From Flavobacterium sediminis (GTDB lineage Bacteria; Bacteroidota; Bacteroidia; Flavobacteriales; Flavobacteriaceae), in the NCBI RefSeq assembly GCF_003148385.1, contig NZ_CP029463.1, positions 2,542,001 to 2,606,000 of the forward strand: a stretch of 64,000 nucleotides of DNA, written 5' to 3'. A model generated the notes under the pieces. It worked only from the letters and a program-made list of their open reading frames with translations, ran no database searches and had not been told where the DNA came from. Made by a program: the position numbers and the translations under genes. Shown here one piece after another: positions 1-7,886 of the stretch. Each line of letters opens with the position of its first letter. The first letter of the stretch is position 1.

Positions 1-507
1 TTAGTTAAAGAATTACGTAAGTTAGGTATTTCGGCTAAATATGACGACAGAGATACTCAACGTCCGGGCTTTAAATTTGCAGAGTATGAATTGAAAGGTG
101 TTCCGGTACGTTTAGCAATAGGACCTAAAGATTTAGAGAACGGAACTTATGAAGTAGCCAGAAGAGATACTTTGTCAAAAGAAACTGTCTCTAAAGAAGG
201 AATTGCATCGTATATCCAAAATTTGTTGGAAGAGATCCAGGAAAACTTGTTTACAAAAGCATTAAATTACAGAGATACTCATATTACTGAAGTAAATTCT
301 TTTGAAGAATTTAAGGAGGTTTTAGAGAACAAAGGAGGTTTTGTATCAGCACATTGGGATGGTACTACGGAAACAGAAGAAAAGATTAAAGAATTAACAA
401 AGGCTACGATTCGTTGTATCGCTCTGGATAGAGTGGAGGAAGCCGGAACTTGTGTTTATACAGGGGCTCCGTCAAAAGGGAGAGTGCTTTTTGCAAAGGC
501 ATATTAA
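1..507 (+). CDS. proS: Prolyl-tRNA synthetase, C-terminal part (5' end outside window)
   Basis: The open frame runs in from the left edge and gives the last 168 residues of class II prolyl-tRNA synthetase, which charges tRNA-Pro in the cytoplasm. The part visible holds the end of the anticodon-binding domain ([24 protein letters not shown]) and the C-terminal domain typical of the archaeal/eukaryal-type ProRS common in Bacteroidota, ending in the conserved tail RVLFAKAY. The [11 protein letters not shown] motif is diagnostic. No internal start should be used: the apparent start near base 91 is a TTG inside the domain. Identity is firm; the full length cannot be seen here. Confidence 0.93.
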   Translation, partial: LVKELRKLGISAKYDDRDTQRPGFKFAEYELKGVPVRLAIGPKDLENGTYEVARRDTLSKETVSKEGIASYIQNLLEEIQENLFTKALNYRDTHITEVNSFEEFKEVLENKGGFVSAHWDGTTETEEKIKELTKATIRCIALDRVEEAGTCVYTGAPSKGRVLFAKAY

Positions 508-535
508 TTTTTTTTGAAAAATTTTCTTTGAGGTC

Positions 536-565
536 TTGCAGGAATAAAAATTAGATGTATCTTTG
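536..565 (+). promoter_or_regulatory. Promoter of the tRNA-Glu pair
   Basis: TTG at 536-538 is followed 19 bases later by TATCTTTG at 558-565, matching the Bacteroidota promoter form TTG-N17-20-TAnnTTTG. The first tRNA-Glu begins 20 bases after the -7 element. This is pattern matching only. Confidence 0.6.
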
Positions 566-584
566 CAACCGCAATGAGAATAAT

Positions 585-656
585 GGTCCGTTCGTCTAGG
601 GGTTAGGACGCCAGGTTTTCATCCTGGTAACAGGGGTTCGATTCCCCTACGGACTA
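585..656 (+). tRNA. tRNA-Glu (TTC)
   Basis: A 72-base cloverleaf with acceptor arms GGTCCGT/ACGGACT, anticodon stem CCAGG/CCTGG around loop TTTTCAT (anticodon TTC) and T stem AGGGG/CCCCT. The first acceptor pair is a G-U wobble. CCA is not encoded. It is the first of two tandem tRNA-Glu genes 14 bases apart. Confidence 0.96.
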
Positions 657-670
657 CAAAGTTCATCTCA

Positions 671-742
671 GGCCCGTTCGTCTATCGGTTAGGACGCCAG
701 GTTTTCATCCTGGTAAGAGGGGTTCGATTCCCCTACGGGCTA
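671..742 (+). tRNA. tRNA-Glu (TTC), second copy
   Basis: Almost a copy of the tRNA at 585-656, with the same TTC anticodon arm. The acceptor pair T3-A70 of the first copy is C3-G70 here (GGCCCGT/ACGGGCT), a compensated change; the D loop and variable loop also differ slightly. It is probably cotranscribed with the first copy. Confidence 0.96.
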
Positions 743-808
743 CAAATTAGTTGTAAATAAGTTTTATAAAATAAAAGTCAAGTGTCTCTGATTTTTGTTT
801 TATTAGTT

Positions 809-850
809 AAAACCAAAGTGATTGTTCTTCAATTGTGGGAGGTTTTTCTT
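809..850 (+). terminator. Possible terminator after the tRNA-Glu pair, in the rpsT leader
   Basis: AAAACC (809-814) can pair with GGTTTT (841-846), and inside it ATTG (821-824) with CAAT (830-833); a T-rich run follows to about 854. The stem has a large internal loop, so this is weak. It could instead be a leader structure of rpsT, whose protein represses its own translation in E. coli. Confidence 0.3.
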
Positions 851-897
851 TTTTAACTAGTAGTTTATAATAATTATTACAATTAAAAAGAATTAAA

Positions 898-1149
898 ATG
901 GCAAATCATAAGTCAGCTCTAAAAAGAATTAGAAGTAACGAGAAAAAAAGAGTTTTAAACAGATATCAGCATAAAACTACACGTAATGCTATCAAAGCAA
1001 TCCGTTTAGCTACTGATAAAGCTGAGGCTACTGCTAAATTACCAAGTGTAATTTCTATGATTGATAAATTAGCTAAGAAAAACATTATTCATGTAAATAA
1101 AGCAGCTAATTTAAAATCTAAATTGACAAAACATGTTACTGCTTTGTAA
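898..1149 (+). CDS. rpsT: 30S ribosomal protein S20
   Basis: An 83-residue, Lys/Arg-rich, mostly helical protein starting MANHKSALKRIRSNEKKRVL, the signature start of bacterial S20, which binds 16S rRNA in the body of the 30S subunit. Its length is normal for the family. The gene stands alone between the tRNA-Glu pair and typA and is followed at once by a strong terminator, so it is probably its own transcription unit. The leader of about 150 bases is AT-rich and may hold a structure (see 809-850). Confidence 0.97.
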   Translation: MANHKSALKRIRSNEKKRVLNRYQHKTTRNAIKAIRLATDKAEATAKLPSVISMIDKLAKKNIIHVNKAANLKSKLTKHVTAL

Positions 1150-1173
1150 GAAATAAAATTACTATTAAACTTG

Positions 1174-1200
1174 AAGCCTTCCTTTCGGAAGGCTTTTTTT
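1174..1200 (+). terminator. Rho-independent terminator of rpsT
   Basis: A perfect stem AAGCCTTCC/GGAAGGCTT (1174-1182 with 1187-1195) closes a TTTC loop and runs into a T tract to 1200. Confidence 0.9.
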
Positions 1201-1268
1201 ATACATTATTTTTATGTTATTTGTAATTTACTGGATTACTACATAGTGTTTTATCCAAAAATAAAGCG

Positions 1269-1276
1269 TACTTTTG
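1269..1276 (+). promoter_or_regulatory. -7 element of the typA promoter
   Basis: TACTTTTG, followed by CA, fits TAnnTTTG exactly and lies 20 bases before the typA start. No clear TTG is seen at the -33 position. Confidence 0.5.
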
Positions 1277-1296
1277 CACCTTGAAAAATTTATCGC

Positions 1297-3096
1297 ATGA
1301 CTCCGATTAGAAATATTGCAATTATAGCACACGTTGACCACGGCAAAACAACCTTGGTTGACAAAATCATGTATCACTGTCAATTGTTTAGAGATAACGA
1401 AAGTACAGGTGAGTTAATATTAGATAACAATGACCTTGAAAGAGAAAGGGGAATTACAATTGTTTCTAAAAACGTTTCAGTAAATTATAAGGGAACAAAA
1501 ATCAATATCATTGATACTCCGGGCCACGCCGATTTCGGAGGAGAAGTAGAACGTGTATTGAACATGGCTGATGGGGTATTACTTTTAGTAGATGCTTTTG
1601 AAGGGCCTATGCCGCAAACACGTTTCGTGTTGCAAAAAGCAATCAGTCTTGGTTTGAAACCTTGTGTTGTGATCAACAAAGTAGACAAAGAGAACTGTAC
1701 ACCGGAAGAAGTACACGAAAAAGTTTTTGACCTGATGTTTGAATTAGGCGCGGAAGAATGGCAGTTAGATTTCCCGACAGTTTACGGTTCGGCTAAAAAT
1801 AACTGGATGTCGGAAGACTGGAAAAATCAAACAGAAAATATTGAGCCTTTATTGGATATGGTATTGGAGCATATTCCGGAACCGAAAGTTTCAGAAGGAA
1901 CGCCTCAGTTATTGATTACATCCTTGGATTTCTCATCTTTTACAGGTCGTATCGCAATCGGTCGTTTGCAAAGAGGAGAATTGAAAGAAGGACAAAATGT
2001 TTCTTTGGTAAAACGTGACGGTAAAATAATTAAATCAAAAATTAAAGAATTACATACTTTTGAAGGTCTGGGGCGTAAGAAAGTAGAAAAAGTAGTAGCA
2101 GGTGACATTTGTGCCCTTGTAGGATTAGAAGGATTTGAGATCGGTGATACCGTTGCTGATTATGAAAATCCGGAAGCATTGCAAACTATTGCTATCGACG
2201 AGCCTACAATGAGTATGTTATTTACAATCAATGATTCTCCGTTCTTTGGAAAAGAAGGTAAGTTTGTTACTTCTCGTCATATTAAAGAACGTTTAAACAA
2301 AGAATTAGAGAAAAACTTAGCATTGAGAGTTCATGAAACGGATTCGGCAGATAAATTTATGGTTTTCGGTCGTGGGGTATTGCACTTATCTGTATTGATT
2401 GAAACAATGCGTCGTGAGGGATATGAATTGCAAATCGGCCAGCCGCAAGTTATCATCAAAGAGATTGATGGTGTAAAATGCGAACCGGTTGAAGAGTTAA
2501 CAGTAGATTTGCCAGAGAATGTATCAGGTAGAGCAGTAGAGTTTGTAACAGTTCGTAAAGGCGAAATGTTAAGTATGGAACCAAAAGGAGATCGTATGGT
2601 GATTAAGTTCAACATTCCTTCTCGTGGTATTATAGGTTTACGTAATCAATTGTTAACAGCTACTGCCGGTGAAGCTATTATGACACACCGTTTTATTGAG
2701 TATCAACCGTTTAAAGGAGAAATACCGGGACGTTTAAGTGGTTCTTTAATTTCAATGGAGAACGGAAAAGCTATTCCTTACTCTATTGATAAATTACAGG
2801 AAAGAGGTAAGTTCTTTGTTGATCCTAATGAAGATATTTACGAAGGACAAGTAATCGGTGAAAATTCACGTGGTGACGATATGGTGGTGAATGTAACTAA
2901 AACGAAAAAATTGACTAACGTTCGTTCATCCGGTGCTGATGATAAAGCAAGAATTGTTCCTGCGATCAAATTTTCATTGGAAGAAGCTTTGGAATACATC
3001 CAAAAAGATGAATATGTTGAAGTTACACCAAAATCACTTCGTTTAAGAAAGATTTACTTGAATGAAAATGATCGTAAAAGATACAAAATAGATTAA
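1297..3096 (+). CDS. typA: Translational GTPase TypA/BipA
   Basis: A 599-residue ribosome-binding GTPase of the elongation factor family that helps 50S assembly and stress adaptation. The G domain shows G1 AHVDHGKTT (about 11-19), RGITI, DTPGHADFGGEVE and NKVD (about 127-130). It is followed by a domain 2 beta barrel, two EF-G-like domains and the TypA-specific C-terminal domain (GEIPGRLSGSLISMENGKAI). Length and order are normal. The ATG at 1297 begins the usual MTPIRNIAIIAHVDHG. A TAnnTTTG promoter precedes it and a terminator follows, so it is monocistronic. Confidence 0.97.
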   Translation: MTPIRNIAIIAHVDHGKTTLVDKIMYHCQLFRDNESTGELILDNNDLERERGITIVSKNVSVNYKGTKINIIDTPGHADFGGEVERVLNMADGVLLLVDAFEGPMPQTRFVLQKAISLGLKPCVVINKVDKENCTPEEVHEKVFDLMFELGAEEWQLDFPTVYGSAKNNWMSEDWKNQTENIEPLLDMVLEHIPEPKVSEGTPQLLITSLDFSSFTGRIAIGRLQRGELKEGQNVSLVKRDGKIIKSKIKELHTFEGLGRKKVEKVVAGDICALVGLEGFEIGDTVADYENPEALQTIAIDEPTMSMLFTINDSPFFGKEGKFVTSRHIKERLNKELEKNLALRVHETDSADKFMVFGRGVLHLSVLIETMRREGYELQIGQPQVIIKEIDGVKCEPVEELTVDLPENVSGRAVEFVTVRKGEMLSMEPKGDRMVIKFNIPSRGIIGLRNQLLTATAGEAIMTHRFIEYQPFKGEIPGRLSGSLISMENGKAIPYSIDKLQERGKFFVDPNEDIYEGQVIGENSRGDDMVVNVTKTKKLTNVRSSGADDKARIVPAIKFSLEEALEYIQKDEYVEVTPKSLRLRKIYLNENDRKRYKID

Positions 3097-3117
3097 GAAT
3101 TTTAGAAATTACTATAG

Positions 3118-3158
3118 AAACCACGAATTTGTAAACTTTGTTTGATTCGTGGTTTTTT
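3118..3158 (+). terminator. Rho-independent terminator of typA
   Basis: AAACCACGAAT (3118-3128) pairs perfectly with ATTCGTGGTTT (3145-3155) around a 16-base loop, followed by T residues. Confidence 0.8.
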
Positions 3159-3170
3159 ATTTTAGAAAAT

Positions 3171-3608
3171 ATGGAGATAAAATTAAAATTCGGATTTGAT
3201 GAATTGCTTTTCGGGATGAAGCAAAATCATGTTGAAACACTTTACGGAAAAGCTGATTTTCAATATAAAGATGAGGAACAAAATGTTATTTTAGGGTATA
3301 ACGATCTGAAATCCCGGTTGACATTTTATGAAGAAGAAGGTTTTCGTTTGGGATATATTACCATTTCAAATCCGGAGGCAGTATTGTTCGGAGAAAAGGT
3401 AATGGGTAAAAGCCGGGAAGAGGTTTTACAAGTATTAAAAGCGAATAAGATTACCCAATGGGAAACGGAAGTGAATGACGGGGTTACGATGCTTTTCAAT
3501 GAAGAAAACTGGGTTTTTCTGCATTTTGATTACGGAGTGTTGGTTACAATTGAAATAGGAGCAGTATTTACGCAAAAGGATGAATTTGACTGGAAATTTA
3601 AAGCTTAG
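3171..3608 (+). CDS. Conserved hypothetical protein (145 aa)
   Basis: I do not recognise the family. It is a soluble protein of 145 residues without signal peptide or membrane segment. It has alternating beta strands and repeated glycine-bearing stretches (KFGFDELLFGMKQNHVETLY, ISNPEAVLFGEKVMGKSREE), which suggest two related alpha/beta halves. The frame is open from 3138, but that start lies inside the typA terminator, so ATG 3171 (MEIKLKFGFDE) is chosen. It faces the minus-strand isomerase operon across a shared terminator. It has no evident functional link to typA. Confidence 0.75.
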   Translation: MEIKLKFGFDELLFGMKQNHVETLYGKADFQYKDEEQNVILGYNDLKSRLTFYEEEGFRLGYITISNPEAVLFGEKVMGKSREEVLQVLKANKITQWETEVNDGVTMLFNEENWVFLHFDYGVLVTIEIGAVFTQKDEFDWKFKA

Positions 3609-3621
3609 CAAGCTTATAAAT

Positions 3622-3654
3622 AAAAAAAGCTCTGAAAATTTCAGAGCTTTTTTT
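3622..3654. terminator. Bidirectional terminator
   Basis: A near-perfect palindrome with 16-base arms (AAAAAAAGCTCTGAAA and its complement around A3638). It gives a T tract on both strands and so serves the plus-strand gene ending at 3608 and the minus-strand gene ending at 3661. Confidence 0.88.
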
Positions 3655-3660
3655 ATGAAT

Positions 3661-4826
3661 TTATTTTACTAATTCAATTTCAAAAACTAAATCTGTATTT
3701 GGCGGAATAAGGCCACCACCGGCACCTTTTTCACCGTAAGCCAGTTTAGAAGGAATAAAAAGAGTTGCTTTTTCTCCGTAATGTAACAAATCTACACCTT
3801 CAGCAAATCCGGCAATAAAACGATGTTGACCGATCGTAGATTCGATAGGTCCGTAATTACCGCTTTGTTCTCTTCTTAGATCGTATCTTCCGAAAAGTTT
3901 TGCTACTTCAGGATTACTGGAATCAAAAAGTTTTCCATCGTTAAAAAAGCCAGAATAGGCAACTTTTACACTAGTTCCCGGTTCCGGTTTTTGGTTTGTT
4001 CCTTTTTGAGTAATTACATACAACAAACCTGAATCAGTTTGGGTAGCTTTTTCTTTTAGATGAGCGAAGTAAACCGATTTTTCTGTACAAATGGCACTGA
4101 TCTTAGCTTCTTGTTCTTTTTTCTTTGTTCCTCTAGTGCTACTTGTTTTTTTCTTTTCTCTTCCTGTACTTTAGCAAAATTCTCTCTGCTTTTGTCATTA
4201 AGAGCTGCAATTCTTTTGTCTTCAGCTTCTTTATCTTTCATATAAGCCTTGAATACTTTTTCGGCTTTGAATTTTTTAGCTTCTTTACCTTTTTTGATAA
4301 TTGTGATTTTCTCAATCACATCTCCTTGTTTGATCTTATCAACAACATCTTGTCCTTCTACTACATGTCCGAAAACGGTGTGTTTTCCATCAAGCCAAGG
4401 TGTTTCCTTGTGAGTAATAAAAAACTGACTTCCGTTTGTATTTGCACCGGCATTTGCCATGGATAAAATTCCGGGACCTTCATGAGTCAGATCGGTAATT
4501 TCATCTGTAAAATTGTAACCGGGACCGCCGGCACCGGTTCCATCCGGATCACCACCCTGAATCATAAAGTTAGCAATAACACGATGAAATTTTAGTCCGT
4601 CATAAAAAGGTTTTCCTTTTAATTTTTCGTCTACAAAATCATTTTTTCCTTCAGCTAAACTAACAAAGTTAGCAACTGTGACAGGTGTTTTCTTGAAATC
4701 TAATGATAGTAAGATAGTTCCTTGATTCGTTTTAATTTCAGCAAATAATCCCTCTTCTTTATTTTGTGCTATCAATAATGACGTCAGCAATAAGAAGTAA
4801 ATGGTAAAGTGTTTTGTAATTCTCAT
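3661..4826 (-). CDS. Secreted cyclophilin-FKBP double isomerase, split by a -1 frameshift
   Basis: The gene encodes a peptidyl-prolyl isomerase with a signal peptide ([11 protein letters not shown]), a cyclophilin domain ([43 protein letters not shown]), a Lys/Glu-rich linker and an FKBP domain ([43 protein letters not shown]). The frame opened at 4826 reaches a stop at 4056, in the linker. The FKBP half continues in the -1 frame to 3661. A -1 slip at 4116-4122 gives one 388-residue protein that aligns with the intact neighbour 4830-5924 through the junction. It is a programmed frameshift, a one-base deletion or a sequence error. Without slipping, the product is a 256-residue cyclophilin. Confidence 0.75.
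4116..4122 (-). other. Candidate -1 frameshift site A-AAA-AAG
   Basis: Read on the minus strand in the cyclophilin frame, the codons are AGA AAA AAG, giving the heptamer A AAA AAG, the same as the E. coli dnaX slip site. A purine-rich AGAGGA lies about six bases upstream. Slipping back one base turns ...QRKK into ...[12 protein letters not shown], which matches LEEIKKEQVVKINA of the paralogue. The paralogue has A7 where this copy has A6, so a simple base loss gives the same picture. Confidence 0.5.
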
Positions 4827-5870
4827 TTTTTATTGATTTGGAAGATTTTCTAATAATTCAATTTCAAATACGATATCTGCGTTAGGCGGAATAACATTTC
4901 CGGAACCCTGTGCGCCATAACCTAAGATCGCCGGAATGTAAAAGGTTCCTTTGTCTCCGAAAGAAAGCAAATCCAATGCCTCAATGAACCCAGGGATCAA
5001 TCCTTGTTTTGTGCCGTAATTAAAAGGTAAAGGCTGGTAGGCATTAGCGGCAGCTTTTCTAGGGTTTAACTTTCCGAATTTCTCAGCTATTGCTTCTACA
5101 CTCGAATCAAACAGTTCTCCATTAGTTAAAAAACCGGAATATTGAATATAGACTTCCTGTCCGTTATTCGGTTTTTTTCCTTCGCCTTTTTCAATCTTGT
5201 AGACCAAACCGGAACTTGTTTTGGTGCCGCTCATTTTTAATGCGTTGATCTTTACAACTTGTTCTTTTTTTATCTCTTCTAATGCTTCAGCAGCTTTCTT
5301 CTGGTTTTCAGCTTCAATACTGTAGTAATCTTTAAATATTTTTACGGCATCAAATTTTTTAGCTTCGTTTCCTTTTCGGATGATGCTTATTTTTTCGATA
5401 ACATCGTCTTGTACAATAGCATTGACAACATCTTGTCCTTCTACAACATGACCGAAAACGGTGTGTACACGATCTAACCAAGGAGTTTCTTTATGGGTGA
5501 TAAAGAACTGACTACCGTTTGTATCCGGACCGGAATTAGCCATGGATAAAATTCCGGGAGCATCATGTTTTAGATCCTCATGGAATTCATCTTTGAATTT
5601 GTATCCCGGACCGCCGGAACCATCACCGTTAGGATCACCACCCTGAATCATGAAATTTGAAAGAACACGGTGAAACAGTAGTCCGTCATAAAAAGGTTTT
5701 CCTTTGAATATTTCTTCTACGAAAGGGTTTTTACCTTCTGCTAAGGAAACAAAGTTAGCAACTGTAATAGGTGCTTTTTCAAATTCTAATTGAACGAGAA
5801 TGTCTCCTTTTGAAGTTTGGATGTCAGCATATAAACCATCCTTTAAATCGGCATACTTTTCGTTACATGA
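4140..5870 (-). repeat. Tandem gene duplication of the cyclophilin part
   Basis: The two neighbouring isomerase genes share long identical or near-identical DNA stretches. Examples are the segment encoding MIQGGDP near 4545-4565 and 5630-5655, and that encoding [15 protein letters not shown] near 4390-4440 and 5475-5525. This points to tandem duplication followed by divergence, mostly in the linker and FKBP parts. Confidence 0.7.
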
Positions 5871-5924
5871 AAACAGAATTAACGAAGTAGCCAATGCAAT
5901 AAATGCTTTTTTAATGTTTCTCAT
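4830..5924 (-). CDS. Cyclophilin-FKBP fusion lipoprotein, peptidyl-prolyl isomerase
   Basis: A 364-residue double isomerase acting in the envelope. A lipoprotein signal ends at Cys20 (LILFSC). A cyclophilin domain (about 30-190, with [17 protein letters not shown] and [18 protein letters not shown]), a charged linker (LEEIKKEQVVKIN) and an FKBP domain (about 240-360, with VYIQYSGFLTNGELFDSS and LGYGAQGSGNVIPPN) follow in one frame. It is the intact paralogue of the gene 3 bases downstream and lies 18 bases after gldI. The whole run may be one operon for folding exported proteins. The exact client proteins are unknown. Confidence 0.92.
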   Translation of the reverse strand: MRNIKKAFIALATSLILFSCNEKYADLKDGLYADIQTSKGDILVQLEFEKAPITVANFVSLAEGKNPFVEEIFKGKPFYDGLLFHRVLSNFMIQGGDPNGDGSGGPGYKFKDEFHEDLKHDAPGILSMANSGPDTNGSQFFITHKETPWLDRVHTVFGHVVEGQDVVNAIVQDDVIEKISIIRKGNEAKKFDAVKIFKDYYSIEAENQKKAAEALEEIKKEQVVKINALKMSGTKTSSGLVYKIEKGEGKKPNNGQEVYIQYSGFLTNGELFDSSVEAIAEKFGKLNPRKAAANAYQPLPFNYGTKQGLIPGFIEALDLLSFGDKGTFYIPAILGYGAQGSGNVIPPNADIVFEIELLENLPNQ

Positions 5925-5942
5925 TTATGTAAATCAGTTTGT

Positions 5943-6488
5943 TTAATGGATCGTATCTTTTTGAATATCATTCAGGGTAACCGTACAGATCAAAGGCTGG
6001 TTCGAATGGATTTTATTATCGTCTCCGTGATAACCGTATCCCATGTGTGACGGAAAAAGAAAAGTTATTTTTTCTCCTTTTTTCATCAATTTAATCCCGT
6101 CACGAAGTCCCATCATAATATGTTCCTTATCGACATAATATTTTTGAGGTTTGAGTTCTTCTTCAGAATAGATGATCTGATTTCGGATATCTTTTATTTC
6201 ATAGTCAAAAAACGCGATATCTCCTCGCTGCGGACTTGATGTTGCATCCGTTACTTTAACATCATATTTATACCAATAGCCTTTTGAAGAGGCTAAGTAT
6301 TCTTTTAATGTGTCTTTTTTTATGATATCTTCGATCAGTTTTTCTTCGTTGGCAATTAATTTTTTGTTTCGCTCAATAGATTCTTTTATAAAAGTCCCGT
6401 CAGTATGGGAGATCGGCTTTCTTGCTTGCTGTTGTGAACAAGCAGCGACTAGGAAACCAAGAGCAATTGATTTTAAAATAATTTTCAT
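5943..6488 (-). CDS. gldI: Gliding motility-associated peptidyl-prolyl isomerase lipoprotein GldI
   Basis: A 181-residue lipoprotein (signal ending VAAC at Cys17) with a coiled N-terminal part and an FKBP-type isomerase domain (GDIAFFDYEIKD, GLRDGIKLMKKGEKITFLFP, GYGYHGDDNKIHSNQP). It matches GldI of Flavobacterium johnsoniae, which is needed for gliding and T9SS-linked motility and is thought to help fold envelope proteins. It overlaps nothing but is only one base from nrnA upstream, suggesting cotranscription. Finding it beside two more isomerase lipoproteins suggests shared clients. Confidence 0.9.
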   Translation of the reverse strand: MKIILKSIALGFLVAACSQQQARKPISHTDGTFIKESIERNKKLIANEEKLIEDIIKKDTLKEYLASSKGYWYKYDVKVTDATSSPQRGDIAFFDYEIKDIRNQIIYSEEELKPQKYYVDKEHIMMGLRDGIKLMKKGEKITFLFPSHMGYGYHGDDNKIHSNQPLICTVTLNDIQKDTIH

Positions 6489-6489
6489 A

Positions 6490-7500
6490 TTAAGCTTTTT
6501 CTTTTGCTAAAATAGCAATAAATTGGTTTACAGTTTCTTCTAAATTTGAAAAAGATTTTCCACCGGCAGCATTAATATGTCCCCCGCCGTTGAAATGGTT
6601 ACGAGCAAATTGATTGACATCAAAACTTCCTTGTGAACGAAAAGAAATTTTAACAATTCCTTCTTCTTTATTTTCAATAAAGATCGCTGTAAGGTGTATT
6701 CCTTTAATTGTTAAACCATAGTTTACAATGCCTTCTGTATCTCCTTTTTGATAATTGAAACTGTCCAGTTCTTTTTGACTCAGTGTGATGTAGGAAGCAT
6801 TGTATTGCGGTAAAACTTTCAAATTTTGTAATGCCCTGCCTAATAGTTGTAAACGGTTATAAGTGGAGTTATCGTATAATAAATTATAAACTTCTGAATT
6901 ATTAACACCCCGTTCGATTAATTCTGCGACACAACGGTGCGTAGCCGGCGTGGTTTTAGGAAATCGGAATCCGCCCGAATCTGTAAGAATTCCGGTGTAA
7001 ATACAGGTAGCAACGTCTTTGTCGATCAAGTGATTGTACCCTAGAGCGTTAATAAAGTCGTATACCATTTGACAAGTTGAACCGTAATTGGTGTCGGAAA
7101 ATGTAAAAGCAGGGTAATCATCCGGTAATTCGTGGTGGTCAATCAGAACCATCGGAAGGGTTAACGTTTCCAGATAGGCTCCCATTTGGTGTCCAGTACG
7201 GTGTAAAGCGTTAAAATCTAATGTGAAGATAAGCTCGGAACTGTTTAAGATATCTTTTGCCTTTTCCTCTTCTTTTTCAAAGATTACAGTGTTCTTAGCA
7301 TTGGGCAGCCAGGCTAAAAAATCAGGAAAGTCATTAGGGGATACAAAGGTTACTTCATGATTCAGCTGTTGTAAAAAATGCAGTAATCCTAAGGAGGAAC
7401 CCATTGCATCTCCGTCAGGATTTCTATGTGAAACAATGCTGATTTTTTTAGGGTGAGAGAGTATTTCTTTTAATTTTTTGATTTCTGTGGTTGTAAACAT
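6490..7500 (-). CDS. nrnA: DHH-family phosphoesterase, oligoribonuclease/pAp phosphatase NrnA
   Basis: A 336-residue cytoplasmic DHH-DHHA1 phosphoesterase that degrades short RNAs and dephosphorylates pAp. Visible motifs are SHRNPDGDAMGSS (24-35), IDHHELPD with the DHH triad at about 121-123, and the DHHA1 motif GGGHINAAGG near 310. Length is right for the family. It lies between the fluoride channel gene (3 bases) and gldI (1 base) in a tight minus-strand run. In Flavobacterium this adjacency to gldI is usual as far as I know. No oligoribonuclease Orn is visible in the window. Confidence 0.92.
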   Translation of the reverse strand: MFTTTEIKKLKEILSHPKKISIVSHRNPDGDAMGSSLGLLHFLQQLNHEVTFVSPNDFPDFLAWLPNAKNTVIFEKEEEKAKDILNSSELIFTLDFNALHRTGHQMGAYLETLTLPMVLIDHHELPDDYPAFTFSDTNYGSTCQMVYDFINALGYNHLIDKDVATCIYTGILTDSGGFRFPKTTPATHRCVAELIERGVNNSEVYNLLYDNSTYNRLQLLGRALQNLKVLPQYNASYITLSQKELDSFNYQKGDTEGIVNYGLTIKGIHLTAIFIENKEEGIVKISFRSQGSFDVNQFARNHFNGGGHINAAGGKSFSNLEETVNQFIAILAKEKA

Positions 7501-7503
7501 AGA

Positions 7504-7875
7504 TTATTTTGCTAATAAAAGTCCCAGACTGACAAATATGATTCCTAATCCGATACTTAAGAAGGTATAGAAAATAGAAGTCATATAGTTTCCGGATTGT
7601 ATAAAATTATAATTTTCAAGTCCAAAAGTGGAAAAAGTAGTAAAACCACCACAGAAGCCTGTGACTAAAAGTAGTTTTAAAGATTCATTACCGGAAAATT
7701 GCTTTTGAAGATAACCCGTTAAAAAACCGATTAAAAAACAGCCAAGGATATTTACAATAAACGTGGCACTATACAGTTTTCCAACCATATTTTTGGATAC
7801 CCAAACATTGGTCAGGAATCTTAGGATACTTCCTAATCCGCCTCCCAGTGCAACAAAAAACAAACTTCTTACCAT
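7504..7875 (-). CDS. crcB: Fluoride channel CrcB/FluC
   Basis: A 123-residue inner-membrane protein with four membrane segments, forming a dimeric fluoride exporter that protects cytoplasmic enzymes. Signature motifs are GGGLGSILRF (10-19), NILGCFLIGF (43-52) and the Phe-box region TGFCGGFTTFSTFG (72-85). Length is standard. It follows the T9SS cargo gene by 11 bases and precedes nrnA by 3 bases. I see no fluoride riboswitch upstream because the space is too short. Confidence 0.93.
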   Translation of the reverse strand: MVRSLFFVALGGGLGSILRFLTNVWVSKNMVGKLYSATFIVNILGCFLIGFLTGYLQKQFSGNESLKLLLVTGFCGGFTTFSTFGLENYNFIQSGNYMTSIFYTFLSIGLGIIFVSLGLLLAK

Positions 7876-7886
7876 TATAATTTCTG

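Noticed and set aside
4060..4466. Plus-strand open frames opposite the isomerase gene
   Set aside because: They are low-complexity, Phe/Ser-rich mirror images of the Lys/Glu-rich linker and cyclophilin coding strand, with no start context.
7876..7886. Fluoride riboswitch before crcB
   Set aside because: Only 11 bases separate crcB from the upstream gene, so there is no room for the aptamer.
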